DNA from: a virus | Length of the DNA stretch: 42,816 bases | Virus record (IMG/VR): IMGVR_UViG_3300011253_000687 | Span: 1 to 42,816 of that record | Reading direction: 5' to 3' (one strand) | Shown: positions 31,901-40,649 of the stretch, piece after piece | Layout of the letters: every line of letters starts with the position of its first letter | Numbering within the stretch: position 1 is the first letter of the stretch | Notes under the pieces: model-generated | Told to the model about the DNA's origin: nothing | Database searches by the model: none | The model's input: the letters and a program-made list of their open reading frames with translations, nothing else | Position numbers and translations under genes: made by a program

Positions 31901-34900
31901 AAGCGAACCGGACGAGCGCACCTTAATGGCCGAAGAGCCTGTCAGCTTTGACGGGCTAAAGACGGACGAGCCAATCAAGACAGACGCTAACGGGCAATAT
32001 TACGAGCGGCAGTTCATGGGTCGCACGTATCGCGTGCCGGTGCTAGGCAAGAACAAGCGACACGAAAAGCTTAAGCTGGCAGCGCAGGCGTTGGAGAGCG
32101 GTGAGATTACCCGAGACCAATGGAATCAGATAGTCGATCTCTACTTGCCGTTGCGCCGATTTACGGCGGTGCCGCCGCTGCCTTCTGACGGTCGCGTTGT
32201 CGAGGCAATGAATCAGGCGAAGCAAGACGGCACCAATAAAAAGGATCAGATTGGGGGAGACACAGAGCTAGCAGACGGCGAGCGCACGGCTTCTCGCTTG
32301 GACATCCCTGCCTACCGAAACAAGGGCATATATGTTGTTTCAGTTCACAAGTTCAAAGGTGGCGCAAGCAGTGGACCTATTCAGGGCTACAACAAAACAA
32401 TTCGCCTGACAAACGTGGTGATGGGGCAAGGCGTCAAGAAGCACAAAGGCGCCGTCTCTGGCACCAGGGAATGGTTTAAGACTGCAAAGGGTAAGAGCAA
32501 GAACAGCTACGCAGTCCTCAACGGTAACTACGTCAAGGCAACCAACGAAGAGAACCGCGCGGCGGCCGTCGAGGTGTTTGACGACCCGGCCTACCGACAG
32601 GTCGGGATGAACCCAGAGCGACATGGCTATTGGTATGATCGCGAGAGTGGCGAGCCAATTATTGCCGCCGACGAGATTATCCAGATCGGCGAGCTTGTGC
32701 TGGCTAAGAACCCGACCTACGCGCCCAAGTCAGAGTTCCTCTACAGCGAAGAGGTAAACACCGAATCCGACGAATCGTCATACAGGATGCAGCATCGTCC
32801 ACCCGGACCAGACACCCACGGCGCCCCATTACATGACTTGACGGTAAGCTTCCCCGAGGATGTCTACAGCGAGAACGCGCAGCAGTTTTATGGTTCGGCT
32901 GGCGACGTTCTGCAGGGCAAGCTTTGGAAGCTTGTTCAGTCGTTACGCGGCAAGCCCGACGCTCCGGTGACAATATACCGGGCCGTGCCCAAGTCTGCTG
33001 CCGCCACTGAGATTAACCCCGGCGACTGGGTTTCTCTAGATCGAGCCTACGCAGAAATTCACGGCGAAGGGCCAATGAATGGCGATTACGTCATCATCGA
33101 GAAAGAAGTTAGAGCAGACGAAGTGTTCACTTCTGCCGACAGCATTGAGGAAGCAGGCTACTATCCGCAGCAGCAAACCGGAGAAGGCGACCTAGACGCT
33201 GACCAACTTGTGCTGGGGCAAGACGAAGACGAGGCGGCAGATCAAGCAGGGCTTAACCAGCTAAACGTGCAACGCACAGAACGCGCAAAAGGCACTAAAG
33301 CGACTTACGTTGCAGGCGAAAAAGATCGCATTGCAGAAGCAAAGCGCGAGGCAGTTAAAAAATCTAAGTCTGCAACAAGCGTGCTTAGTAATGACAAGAA
33401 AGGGCTAGACAACCAGCTAGCAGAGCTTGCAAAAAAGCTGCCTGAAAAAGGCACTGAGCCAGACAAGGAGCTACAGAAGCAAATCAAGGATCTGAAAAAA
33501 CAGATCAAGGCAGTTGAAGCCGCGTTAAAAAAACAAGAAGACCTTAAACAGGCTGCGCAAGATTTGCCTGAGACAGTGAGGCAGCACAAAATTGCTCACC
33601 CAAGATCAGACGGCTGGGCAATGCTTGTCTTTAAAGACTTCGATTCAAAGACAAACAATCCAACTTACGAAGCTATCCCATACACGTTTCACCGTGACAA
33701 AAACGACGAGCGTCTTGATCTAGGAACGCCAGAATATCTTAAGCAGGTAGACGTTCTTGCAGAACTCATGCGTGTTGAAGTTCTGGCAGTCTTTAACCGT
33801 GCGCAGGCCGGTGATGAAAACGCTAAAGCAATCATCAAAGAGGCGAGCTGGTATAGAGAGATGCGCGCTAGGTTGCGTCGAGAGTTTGGAGGACTTGGCG
33901 ACTTGTTTGCTGACTTGCTAGGTGCAACGTCTCCAAACACTCCTGTTCGCGAAAACTGGAAATACGCTGTTGATGTATTACGTCGTGCCACGAAGGGCGA
34001 CTTCGACAAGCTGATGCCTAAGTGGGAGGCTTGGGATAAGAACTTGCAACAGGAAGAAGCTACGTTTGCAGCGTGGATCGGTTCGCAGTTAGCAACCGGG
34101 ATGACAAAGAAATCGCTGCAAGATAGCGACGAATACAAATCGCGATTCAAGGCTGTAGCGGCGGCGCGCAAGCTGTCCAAAGCCATACTGCCGGTCAAAG
34201 AGACTGGCATGAAGTATGGGTTTAATGGGCATAACATTGTCCGAGGTTTGCTTGGTTTGTGGCGCACTGTCAAAGAAGCCAACCCAGACGTGGGCATCGG
34301 CACAACAGCCCCCAAAGCGGTGAACTTTAGTGGAAACCTAATAGGGTTCCGAGCTCGTGCAACAATTGATGTTTGGGCTGCTCGACTGCTTAACCGTCTT
34401 GCTGGATCTTTGCGCATTCCGTCCAGAGCTGAAAGCGGCGTGCCCGGTTCAATGTTGCCATCGGGAGAAACCAGAGGCGCATTTGGGTTTGGCCAAGATG
34501 TCTTTGCTAAAGCAGCAAAATTGATCAGTAGTGACAGTGCGATGAAAGCTGACCCTGTTTTGGCAGGAGTGCAAGACGACGACTTGCAGGCGATTGTCTG
34601 GTTCCTTGAAAAGGAACATTGGACTGTCAATAGCTGGACCAGTGTGGCCGGCGAAGGCGGTTCGTTTGAATACGAAGCCGATCTTACTGGCACCGCAGAC
34701 CAGCAGCGCGTTAAAGCATTGCGCAAATTAGCGGGCTCTACTGTGTCTGCTACTAATGAAGAAAAAGCAGAAGCTGAGCTAACGATTGCAGAAGCTAAAG
34801 AGGCAACTGCCAAATTGCGGGAAGAGCTAAAAAAGCTAGGAGGTGCCAAAGCTAAAGGGGCGCAAGCCAACAAGCTGCGCAATGAAATCAAAGACATCAA

Positions 34901-37900
34901 CAAGGCCGTAACTAGGGCTCGCGCCATAATCAAAAAGCCGTCGACAGAAGAGTTGCAGGAAACGCGCTTGCAGGCTCGTCGCGAGCTAGACGCAATGGTG
35001 CGCACTACTGACAGGTTTCAATTGGGTTTGTCGATGGCGCTAGAAGATTACGTGCCGACTGATGGTGATCAGCTGCACTTAGCCAACAGCGTGCGCAAGG
35101 CTGCGTTACAAGGCGACACAGATGCCAAAGTGTTAGCGTCTAAAGTTGCAAGCACAGAGGGCCGATACGGAGGCGTGGAGCGCAGCATTGACGCTGAGAT
35201 TGTCACGCGCGAAGGTTACGACTGGTCTAAGCTATGGTCAGAAGTTCTGACGCAGGGTCGAGACAATAACCAAGACAGCGTGTTTATGTCGCGCGTTCTG
35301 CGCACAGACGAAACCTACGACCCTCGGCGGCACCGCCCTGGCGTCGAGGTGTTCTTTAAGGAGATGGGGGACATCGACCAGCTACAAGGCATGCTGGCTG
35401 ACATGGCCAAGGAAGGGGTCGAGTTTTACACGGTAATTGTCGACGGACGCCGTGGCGAAGCTGAGCGCACTGGCGCCATGGGATCGGCAGTTGGCGTTCG
35501 ATTCCAGTTGGTGCCTGAGTTCAACCACCGCTACGGTCTCGACGAATTCAAATGGGACCAAATGACCGACGACGAGGTTGCTGCCGAAATTGACCGGCAA
35601 GCCTTAAAGATGGCCGAAGTCGCCGACCGAGTGTCTCAGTTAAGCGGGGTAACTTTTGCGGACCAGCTGTGGTATGCTACTGAGGTCGCTTTTGCGGGGC
35701 AATACAATGACAGACTACAACAGATCGCAGCTGGACAGCCTCAGGCGCAGCCTGGAGCACCTACAGAGCTTGGGCCGTGGAATGGACAGTCCATTCGCGA
35801 AGGGGTTGCAGGCGCAGATTTTGGAGATGGAGAGGGGACCGGAGAGGCGACAGCAGAGGACGGAACGAGCGAGCGTGTCGATGAAGGGCCGCCCGACGAC
35901 GACATCGAACTTGAGCTCTTCAGCGAAGAAATAGAGTCTGAGCCTCGCGATATTCCTGAAGATGCAATCGTAGCTCTGCATCGATTGAGCTCATACGACG
36001 CCTTGGCTGCCCTAGATCTTGGCGGCCTAGCTGTTCCTAGCATAGGCGTAACTAACGCCGACGATCCTTACACTGGGTTTGGTGAGGTCGTTCTAATTGG
36101 CACTCAAAATCTGGCCGACCCTGAAGCTGGAGTGCCGGTCTTCGGTAATGACGCGTGGACTCCGACCTTTCCTAAGGTTGTGAATGGATTTACAGGACCG
36201 GTTAACTGGACACCGACTGAAGATCTGAACGGTGAGCTAGTCAAACTGGGGATGAATCATCACCACGATCGCGGCGTGAGCCCTTCGATGCGCCAAGCGC
36301 GCAACCTAGTATATCGAAAAGATTGGGATGGATGGAAAGCTGCTGTTGCACGCACTTCCGAAGTTCGGATGAAATACTTGCTTGACCATAATCAAGCAGT
36401 GCCGTTGCGAAGTAGCCCGTTTTATGATGGCAATGTTTTGCGCGATCCACAGTTGGTGCGAGATATTCGCCATGGTGCAGTTATACGCCGTGACGAAGAA
36501 ACAGGTCGGTACATACCCCGCAGTCGACAAGAGATCTCGTCAGAAGTCTTTGCAGCTTTTGATCGCGAGATAGCGCGCTTTACAGAACTACTAAGCCCCA
36601 AAGCACAGCAAGATTTAAAGGATGCAATACAAAACGCTCCACCGCCAGTGCAAGAACCTGCTTGGTTAAGAAGGTTGGGAGCCAACCCACTTACGCCACA
36701 AATTTTGGAGCCGTTAGTAACCAAGGCTCAGACTACCTCGAATGTATCAGACTGGAAGTTAGCGGCACCATCTATGACTACCTTGGGTGTACAGGCGATG
36801 TACAAGTCAGATTTTAGAACATTGGAATCGATGTTTATGCTGACCCAAGATTACATCAAAATGGTCGGTGAAGATGGGCTTGTTTACCAAGGCGTTATTG
36901 ATCACGATTTAGAAGGCCCAGTTCGAAACATACAGAATGAGACGCCGGTTGATGGCAATGCTCTTAATAAGTTAATTGAGACTCAGAGTGACGACTTTTA
37001 TAGCTGGCTAAACAAGACGCTAGATGGTCTAGAGCCACCGCGCTCTAAGCAAGTCATCATGCCTGACGGGACTGCTAAACCATTCAATCTGGCAAACGTC
37101 GTCGAATCTATGACGATGCAGAACATCGAGAATGCTACGCAGTTTGGCGACCACTTCTCGATGGGCAGCGCAAGAGCTCAAAAGACTAAGATGCAATCGC
37201 TCCAAGATGTGCAGAGCGAGAGGTCTTTGTTGGGTGAGCTAAAAAACATCCAGGCTCATAGCGCGATGCAGCCAGATATTACCTCGTGGACGGAGCGCAT
37301 CTACGACGATTGGAAAAGCGCAATGCCTCGTCGTAGGCAGTTAAGCATGGCGCTAACAGATGAAATAAGAAGCGCAATCAACCGCGCTTTGAGCAAGCTT
37401 GTTGCTCTTAAGGAAGAGCCGACGACTGAGCAAGCAAAAGCAAAGATGCTGCCAGACCTTAAGCCTTTGTTTAGGGCGTTAGACGAAAAGCAAGTTCCTG
37501 TCTTTATAGGTGAGCTAGACGCTAATTATGGCGAGGGCTTCGATCCAAACTCTCCGCTGGCTAAAGGCATTGCTGCCGGCACCATTCCCAGTTCGTTAGG
37601 AGCTCAAGAAATCTTCAACCAAAAGAATTGGTGGCAACAGAGCATTGAATTGTCGCGCCGCCTTCGTGATGCCGCCGTGGCTTACATGGAGGCTAAGCCG
37701 CTGCGGTCTGTAAGCTTTGCCGAAATACCTGGGGCAATTGTTCCGAGAGACAGTGACGGCGTAAACGACTTGCTGGCCAGCAGACTGGAAGGGCAAGGAG
37801 TTCAAGTGTTGCGGGTTGAACCAGGAGCGACAGAAGAACTGCTATACGACTTCGCTGTAGAGATTGACAAACAACAACCAGACAATGATCGGGTGTTGTT

Positions 37901-40649
37901 TTCAGAAGAAGAAAACAACGACCCCAAGAAAAAGCGTGTCCGCCGTGGCAAGTATGTGCGGCGCCGTATTGGCACTCGCATCATGCGCACAATCGAGTTG
38001 ATGGAAGACTCTAACGAAAGCACGATCTATCACGAACTTGGGCACGTATTCTTCGACCTACGCCTAGACGCTTTGCGCCGTCAGCTAGATAACCCGAGCG
38101 GCCCGCAATCGACAGTGCTGCAAGAAACCATGCTTGCGTTTTTTGAAGCAATGGAAGTAGGCCCAGAAAACGGCACGCTTGCAGAGCGTCTTGCGGCCTG
38201 GGATGCAATGACTACTCAGGAGCAAGAGCCATACCATGAAGCTGTTGCCCGCAACTTTGAGGTTTACTTAGAAAACGGCCAAGCTCCTACCCGTCGCCAG
38301 AAGCGCATGTTCCAGCGGATTGCTGGCTGGATGCGCAAGGTATACAGCAACAACGTTCTACGGATTAATCAGATCTACCGAGAGTTGTATGGGCGCGATC
38401 TGTTCAAGATTAGTCCTAGAGTTCAAAGAGCGTTCGACAGCATGGTTGCTGCCGAAGAAGACATACAAAACGAGATCGACCGCATTAACACCCCAGACAT
38501 GCAAATGCCGTCAGAGACTCAGGCTTCTGACGATCGAGATGACGACGAAGAAAACGTCACAGTTCCTGCTGACGATCGCGACGATACTGAAGACGAGATG
38601 AGTGAAATGCGGGCAGAGGCTCGCGACGATGCTATTGATGAGCTGACGCGCGAACTGATGAGCGACGCAGAAATCCTTGAAGAGATTACTGGTCGAGCGA
38701 CTAGCGCAGTGCAATCGGAAGAGCGAAGAACTCGCAAATCGCTAAAGGATAAAGCGACAAAAGAGCTGTCAACAAAACGTGTGCATCGATTGCGTGAGTT
38801 CTTGCGCAGTGGCCGTCTGGTTGACAAGGACGGTAACGAAACAGACCAGCTAGATGACAATACCCGTCTAAATACTAAGCAACTGCGGCAGCTTATGCCG
38901 GAGATCAACTTGCGCGATCTTGGCGGCGCGTTGACATCGCCTGACGGCATGGACGTGCAGGCTGTTGCGGAGTTGTTTAACTACGAAAGCGCAACGGAGA
39001 TGGTTGAAGACTTGCGCAATAGCTTGACGTTGAAAGAGGAGATCGACGCTCAAGTTCAACAACAGATGTTGGATAAATATGGCAGCCTAGCAACTCCCGA
39101 AGCTGTGCGCCAATCGGTACAGAAAGCGATCTACAATGAAGCTAAGCAAGCCACCGTGCTTAAAGAGTTGGAGTCAGTAGCCGGCGTAGCTTTACCTCGG
39201 GACGTGACGTTGCAGGCCGTGCGGGATGTTGCTAGGCAGAAGTTATCAAAGACAAAGCTGCGAGACATGCAGCCAACGCAATTCCAAAACGATGCAATGC
39301 GGGCACGCCGTGAAGCGTTCCGGCAAATGCGTTTAGGCAACAGGAATAAAGCTGCGCAGGCGTTCAGAGCTGAGCTGCTATACAACGCAATGGTTCGCGA
39401 GGCTGCATTGCAACGTCGCAACGCAGAACAGCGCATTCGACGTATCGAGGACAACTTTGCGCGTGGCCGCGACGCACAGTTGGCTAAGACCCGAGATATG
39501 CGGTTCATCTATTTTGGCCGTGCGATGCTTAACGCGATCGGCCTTGGCACACAGCCAGAGGTAAGCCATCAGCAAATTGGTCAAGTAGCAGAATACGACC
39601 CTGAGTTTTACGCGGCTAACGCAGGTTTGATTACGGCGCTTGATTCGTTTGCGATCGACAATGTCCTTGACCTAACAGGCGAAAAGTTAACCGAAGCATT
39701 GGACCTAGTTGAAACGGCGTGGGACAGAGCCCGCACAAGTCGAACAATTACCATTGCCGGCAAGCGGATGGATCGCGAAGAGGTAGCCGCACGTTTGGTT
39801 GGCAATCTTAAAAATCTTGGCAAGGTCGACAGCAGCTTGTTTGAGGGCCAGATTGATGAAAAGACCCTAAAGATGTGGCGCTTTTCGCAAATGTGGGCGC
39901 AGATGAAACGCGGCGAGCAAGCAATGATGGTCCTAGATGGGGGCAAAGAAGGTGGTTTGTTTGCTCAAGCATTCTATGAGCCATTGCGCGAGGCTCTGGA
40001 CAAAAGCGACGTAGTCCTAGTCAAGTATTACGAAGACTTGCAAAATTTGATGGAGGAGGTCACGTCGCTCGAACAATCAGAGACGACCCCCAAAGAAATC
40101 GTAGCGCCAGAATTAGGCGGATACGTATTTGGCAAGACCCGAGAAGGTGGCAACGGCGCAGTTCATGAGATCGTTACGATGATTGCCAACCTTGGCAATC
40201 AAAGCAACGCCAACCGAATGATGGCCGGCTACAAGTGGTCTGAGCCTGATAGCAACGGCAATTACAGCATTGAGCCGGTCGTTAACTTTGTTAATAGGCT
40301 GCTGCGAGACAAGATCATTGGTCGTCAGGTGATCGATCTAGCACAAGGAGTCATGGACACGTTTGAGTCTATGAAGCCGGAATTCCAACGGTCATTGTTT
40401 GAGGTTGAAGGTCGCTACGTCAAAGAAGTTGAAGCGCGTCCGTTCACTCTAAACATTGACGGCAAAAACGTTCGGTTCGCTGGCGGCTATGTGCCGATGC
40501 GTTACGACCCGTTGCAAAGCAGAACTAGCAAAAAGCAAGAAGACGAAAAGAGGGCAAAGGCCCAGATGTTAAACTTGTCGAGCTCAGCTACAAAAGAACG
40601 CGTGGCGGGCACGGTCGCAGAGAAAGTAAGCCTGCGCCTCACACGTTAA
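28911..40649 (+). CDS. Giant polyvalent-type internal virion protein (3912 aa)
   Basis: An uninterrupted 11.7-kb frame. Visible order, by residue: 1-31 Pro-rich with four PQG repeats; 232-325 Gly/Ala-rich hydrophobic membrane region; about 1139-1281 a polyvalent-associated domain (GYWYDRESGEPIIAADEIIQ, ending FLYSEE); about 1290-1420 an ADP-ribosyltransferase-like domain (Arg1357, Ser1375, Glu1413); a coiled coil near 1500; about 1560-1900 a DNA-glycosylase-like domain (ATSPNTPVRENW at 1672, TIDVWAARLLNRLAG with Asp1820); about 2336 onward another polyvalent-associated domain (ALHRLSSYDALAALDLGGLA); a zinc peptidase with HELGH (3041-3045). The last 750 residues are helical. Its place after the gp14/gp15-like genes suggests ejection with the DNA. 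No transglycosylase motif of T7 gp16 type was recognised. Confidence 0.82.
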   Translation: MVDSLIPPLFPDEQPQGPQGPQGPQGPKKKPDAAAAQMPPAQLPIGSSALVPFEDERPVIPQRWAPITTQEERDKAFVQSFAFASRHDPAVRAEIRKIGKKLEDFGVTEIDIRNDMPTYRRMYQSVLVDRERLRKFSPITYNMLADPRFAAVGWDQVEELGAIEGLIGDVKKGWLLNRLGKAASSAVYRDLSPEEWEQIARMQSEIEDLPTADMLFMSPAGTLFGQLTEGGVSALGYGAAGAGIGAGVGAVAGGIGAVPGAIAGFGYGVKSGYLANSFMVNSGLAAVDMHDRGYDMRRIRASMIGVGIGNMVLDYVGAKAVAKLAKNTRVGELMRKATSRNPLDAMTIGDTGKQIVKHVTGAVVTETSTETGQTWNEMFWENLARGDKESRFSEGGWAAVGQETWQTISEVAQGMTVIGGTAGTYRAVRMRLREKSTVKQTQELLTKIASAPAELAKRDPDEFQRWMQQVVKDSGAELVKIPLYALREKLKQAGISEKDAREIISEMDQAEELEQMLGDTVDVVIPIGKVKTELATRPALFEALKPAMRLDDDPLSFEEYQQREEAVKKARGDVRKAAGMTEQAEGFDEEVTPEEQEAMDQAITQHNDKADRVRNVRQAVSAMIRATGLSGAEASMAIEMHMSMLQAQYAIEVDLGLEFDEYFDAIAYQVVNTASGQTAARALPSIALKRAAAADPDAEPAPEIPSVTADTKLPIFVKKEETAEEAQSRMSSALDARERGVPGPKEPRRAMTMGDIDTVDIADAVLANLDNQIAAKKPSNISRPEYLRRRASVLAARDAVRQRREELGAPLVTPVRSAESLAASASAETRAEVEQETDTPSVEQETSTAEQPKATLDPEIQQRLDAMLTNNLRQFDSEGRLRSVAAGVTVDDALAGASPEQRVLALEYLAGREAGADPEQLTPEAKQEAQEISGEPFTPPVIMTVESDEDVNVYEEPEETAEAAPEEDAPPTELLGDPPTPEQQQTLQSFLPEEIQPSEPDERTLMAEEPVSFDGLKTDEPIKTDANGQYYERQFMGRTYRVPVLGKNKRHEKLKLAAQALESGEITRDQWNQIVDLYLPLRRFTAVPPLPSDGRVVEAMNQAKQDGTNKKDQIGGDTELADGERTASRLDIPAYRNKGIYVVSVHKFKGGASSGPIQGYNKTIRLTNVVMGQGVKKHKGAVSGTREWFKTAKGKSKNSYAVLNGNYVKATNEENRAAAVEVFDDPAYRQVGMNPERHGYWYDRESGEPIIAADEIIQIGELVLAKNPTYAPKSEFLYSEEVNTESDESSYRMQHRPPGPDTHGAPLHDLTVSFPEDVYSENAQQFYGSAGDVLQGKLWKLVQSLRGKPDAPVTIYRAVPKSAAATEINPGDWVSLDRAYAEIHGEGPMNGDYVIIEKEVRADEVFTSADSIEEAGYYPQQQTGEGDLDADQLVLGQDEDEAADQAGLNQLNVQRTERAKGTKATYVAGEKDRIAEAKREAVKKSKSATSVLSNDKKGLDNQLAELAKKLPEKGTEPDKELQKQIKDLKKQIKAVEAALKKQEDLKQAAQDLPETVRQHKIAHPRSDGWAMLVFKDFDSKTNNPTYEAIPYTFHRDKNDERLDLGTPEYLKQVDVLAELMRVEVLAVFNRAQAGDENAKAIIKEASWYREMRARLRREFGGLGDLFADLLGATSPNTPVRENWKYAVDVLRRATKGDFDKLMPKWEAWDKNLQQEEATFAAWIGSQLATGMTKKSLQDSDEYKSRFKAVAAARKLSKAILPVKETGMKYGFNGHNIVRGLLGLWRTVKEANPDVGIGTTAPKAVNFSGNLIGFRARATIDVWAARLLNRLAGSLRIPSRAESGVPGSMLPSGETRGAFGFGQDVFAKAAKLISSDSAMKADPVLAGVQDDDLQAIVWFLEKEHWTVNSWTSVAGEGGSFEYEADLTGTADQQRVKALRKLAGSTVSATNEEKAEAELTIAEAKEATAKLREELKKLGGAKAKGAQANKLRNEIKDINKAVTRARAIIKKPSTEELQETRLQARRELDAMVRTTDRFQLGLSMALEDYVPTDGDQLHLANSVRKAALQGDTDAKVLASKVASTEGRYGGVERSIDAEIVTREGYDWSKLWSEVLTQGRDNNQDSVFMSRVLRTDETYDPRRHRPGVEVFFKEMGDIDQLQGMLADMAKEGVEFYTVIVDGRRGEAERTGAMGSAVGVRFQLVPEFNHRYGLDEFKWDQMTDDEVAAEIDRQALKMAEVADRVSQLSGVTFADQLWYATEVAFAGQYNDRLQQIAAGQPQAQPGAPTELGPWNGQSIREGVAGADFGDGEGTGEATAEDGTSERVDEGPPDDDIELELFSEEIESEPRDIPEDAIVALHRLSSYDALAALDLGGLAVPSIGVTNADDPYTGFGEVVLIGTQNLADPEAGVPVFGNDAWTPTFPKVVNGFTGPVNWTPTEDLNGELVKLGMNHHHDRGVSPSMRQARNLVYRKDWDGWKAAVARTSEVRMKYLLDHNQAVPLRSSPFYDGNVLRDPQLVRDIRHGAVIRRDEETGRYIPRSRQEISSEVFAAFDREIARFTELLSPKAQQDLKDAIQNAPPPVQEPAWLRRLGANPLTPQILEPLVTKAQTTSNVSDWKLAAPSMTTLGVQAMYKSDFRTLESMFMLTQDYIKMVGEDGLVYQGVIDHDLEGPVRNIQNETPVDGNALNKLIETQSDDFYSWLNKTLDGLEPPRSKQVIMPDGTAKPFNLANVVESMTMQNIENATQFGDHFSMGSARAQKTKMQSLQDVQSERSLLGELKNIQAHSAMQPDITSWTERIYDDWKSAMPRRRQLSMALTDEIRSAINRALSKLVALKEEPTTEQAKAKMLPDLKPLFRALDEKQVPVFIGELDANYGEGFDPNSPLAKGIAAGTIPSSLGAQEIFNQKNWWQQSIELSRRLRDAAVAYMEAKPLRSVSFAEIPGAIVPRDSDGVNDLLASRLEGQGVQVLRVEPGATEELLYDFAVEIDKQQPDNDRVLFSEEENNDPKKKRVRRGKYVRRRIGTRIMRTIELMEDSNESTIYHELGHVFFDLRLDALRRQLDNPSGPQSTVLQETMLAFFEAMEVGPENGTLAERLAAWDAMTTQEQEPYHEAVARNFEVYLENGQAPTRRQKRMFQRIAGWMRKVYSNNVLRINQIYRELYGRDLFKISPRVQRAFDSMVAAEEDIQNEIDRINTPDMQMPSETQASDDRDDDEENVTVPADDRDDTEDEMSEMRAEARDDAIDELTRELMSDAEILEEITGRATSAVQSEERRTRKSLKDKATKELSTKRVHRLREFLRSGRLVDKDGNETDQLDDNTRLNTKQLRQLMPEINLRDLGGALTSPDGMDVQAVAELFNYESATEMVEDLRNSLTLKEEIDAQVQQQMLDKYGSLATPEAVRQSVQKAIYNEAKQATVLKELESVAGVALPRDVTLQAVRDVARQKLSKTKLRDMQPTQFQNDAMRARREAFRQMRLGNRNKAAQAFRAELLYNAMVREAALQRRNAEQRIRRIEDNFARGRDAQLAKTRDMRFIYFGRAMLNAIGLGTQPEVSHQQIGQVAEYDPEFYAANAGLITALDSFAIDNVLDLTGEKLTEALDLVETAWDRARTSRTITIAGKRMDREEVAARLVGNLKNLGKVDSSLFEGQIDEKTLKMWRFSQMWAQMKRGEQAMMVLDGGKEGGLFAQAFYEPLREALDKSDVVLVKYYEDLQNLMEEVTSLEQSETTPKEIVAPELGGYVFGKTREGGNGAVHEIVTMIANLGNQSNANRMMAGYKWSEPDSNGNYSIEPVVNFVNRLLRDKIIGRQVIDLAQGVMDTFESMKPEFQRSLFEVEGRYVKEVEARPFTLNIDGKNVRFAGGYVPMRYDPLQSRTSKKQEDEKRAKAQMLNLSSSATKERVAGTVAEKVSLRLTR
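28953..28988 (+). repeat. Four tandem 9-base repeats (collagen-like PQG)
   Basis: CCGCAAGGT four times without mismatch, encoding Pro-Gln-Gly four times at residues 15-26 of the giant protein. The repeat is followed by CCG and eight A. The perfect DNA identity suggests recent expansion by slippage. Confidence 0.95.
28994..29040 (+). promoter_or_regulatory. Candidate -1 frameshift site (A AAA AAG plus hairpin)
   Basis: In the giant gene, codons AAA AAA AAG form the heptamer A AAA AAG at 28994-29000 in the phase used by dnaX slippery sites. After 9 bases a hairpin is possible: 29010-29021 with 29029-29040, containing a perfect 7-base stem (TGCGCAG/CTGCGCA), one mismatch and one G-U. A -1 shift would reach TGA at 29003 and give a 31-residue product. 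The elements are visible; function is inferred. Confidence 0.35.
36750..36775 (+). repeat. 26-base exact repeat, copy 2
   Basis: Identical to 28569-28594. Here it lies in the giant gene and again encodes DWKLAAPS (from residue 2614) in the same phase. Surrounding protein sequences in the two genes are otherwise not obviously similar. Confidence 0.95.

Noticed and set aside
33689-35005. Long open frame on the minus strand (438 codons) inside the giant gene
   Set aside because: It lies wholly opposite a well-supported gene, has Ser/Arg/Ala composition typical of an antisense shadow, has no ribosome site and shows no recognisable domain.
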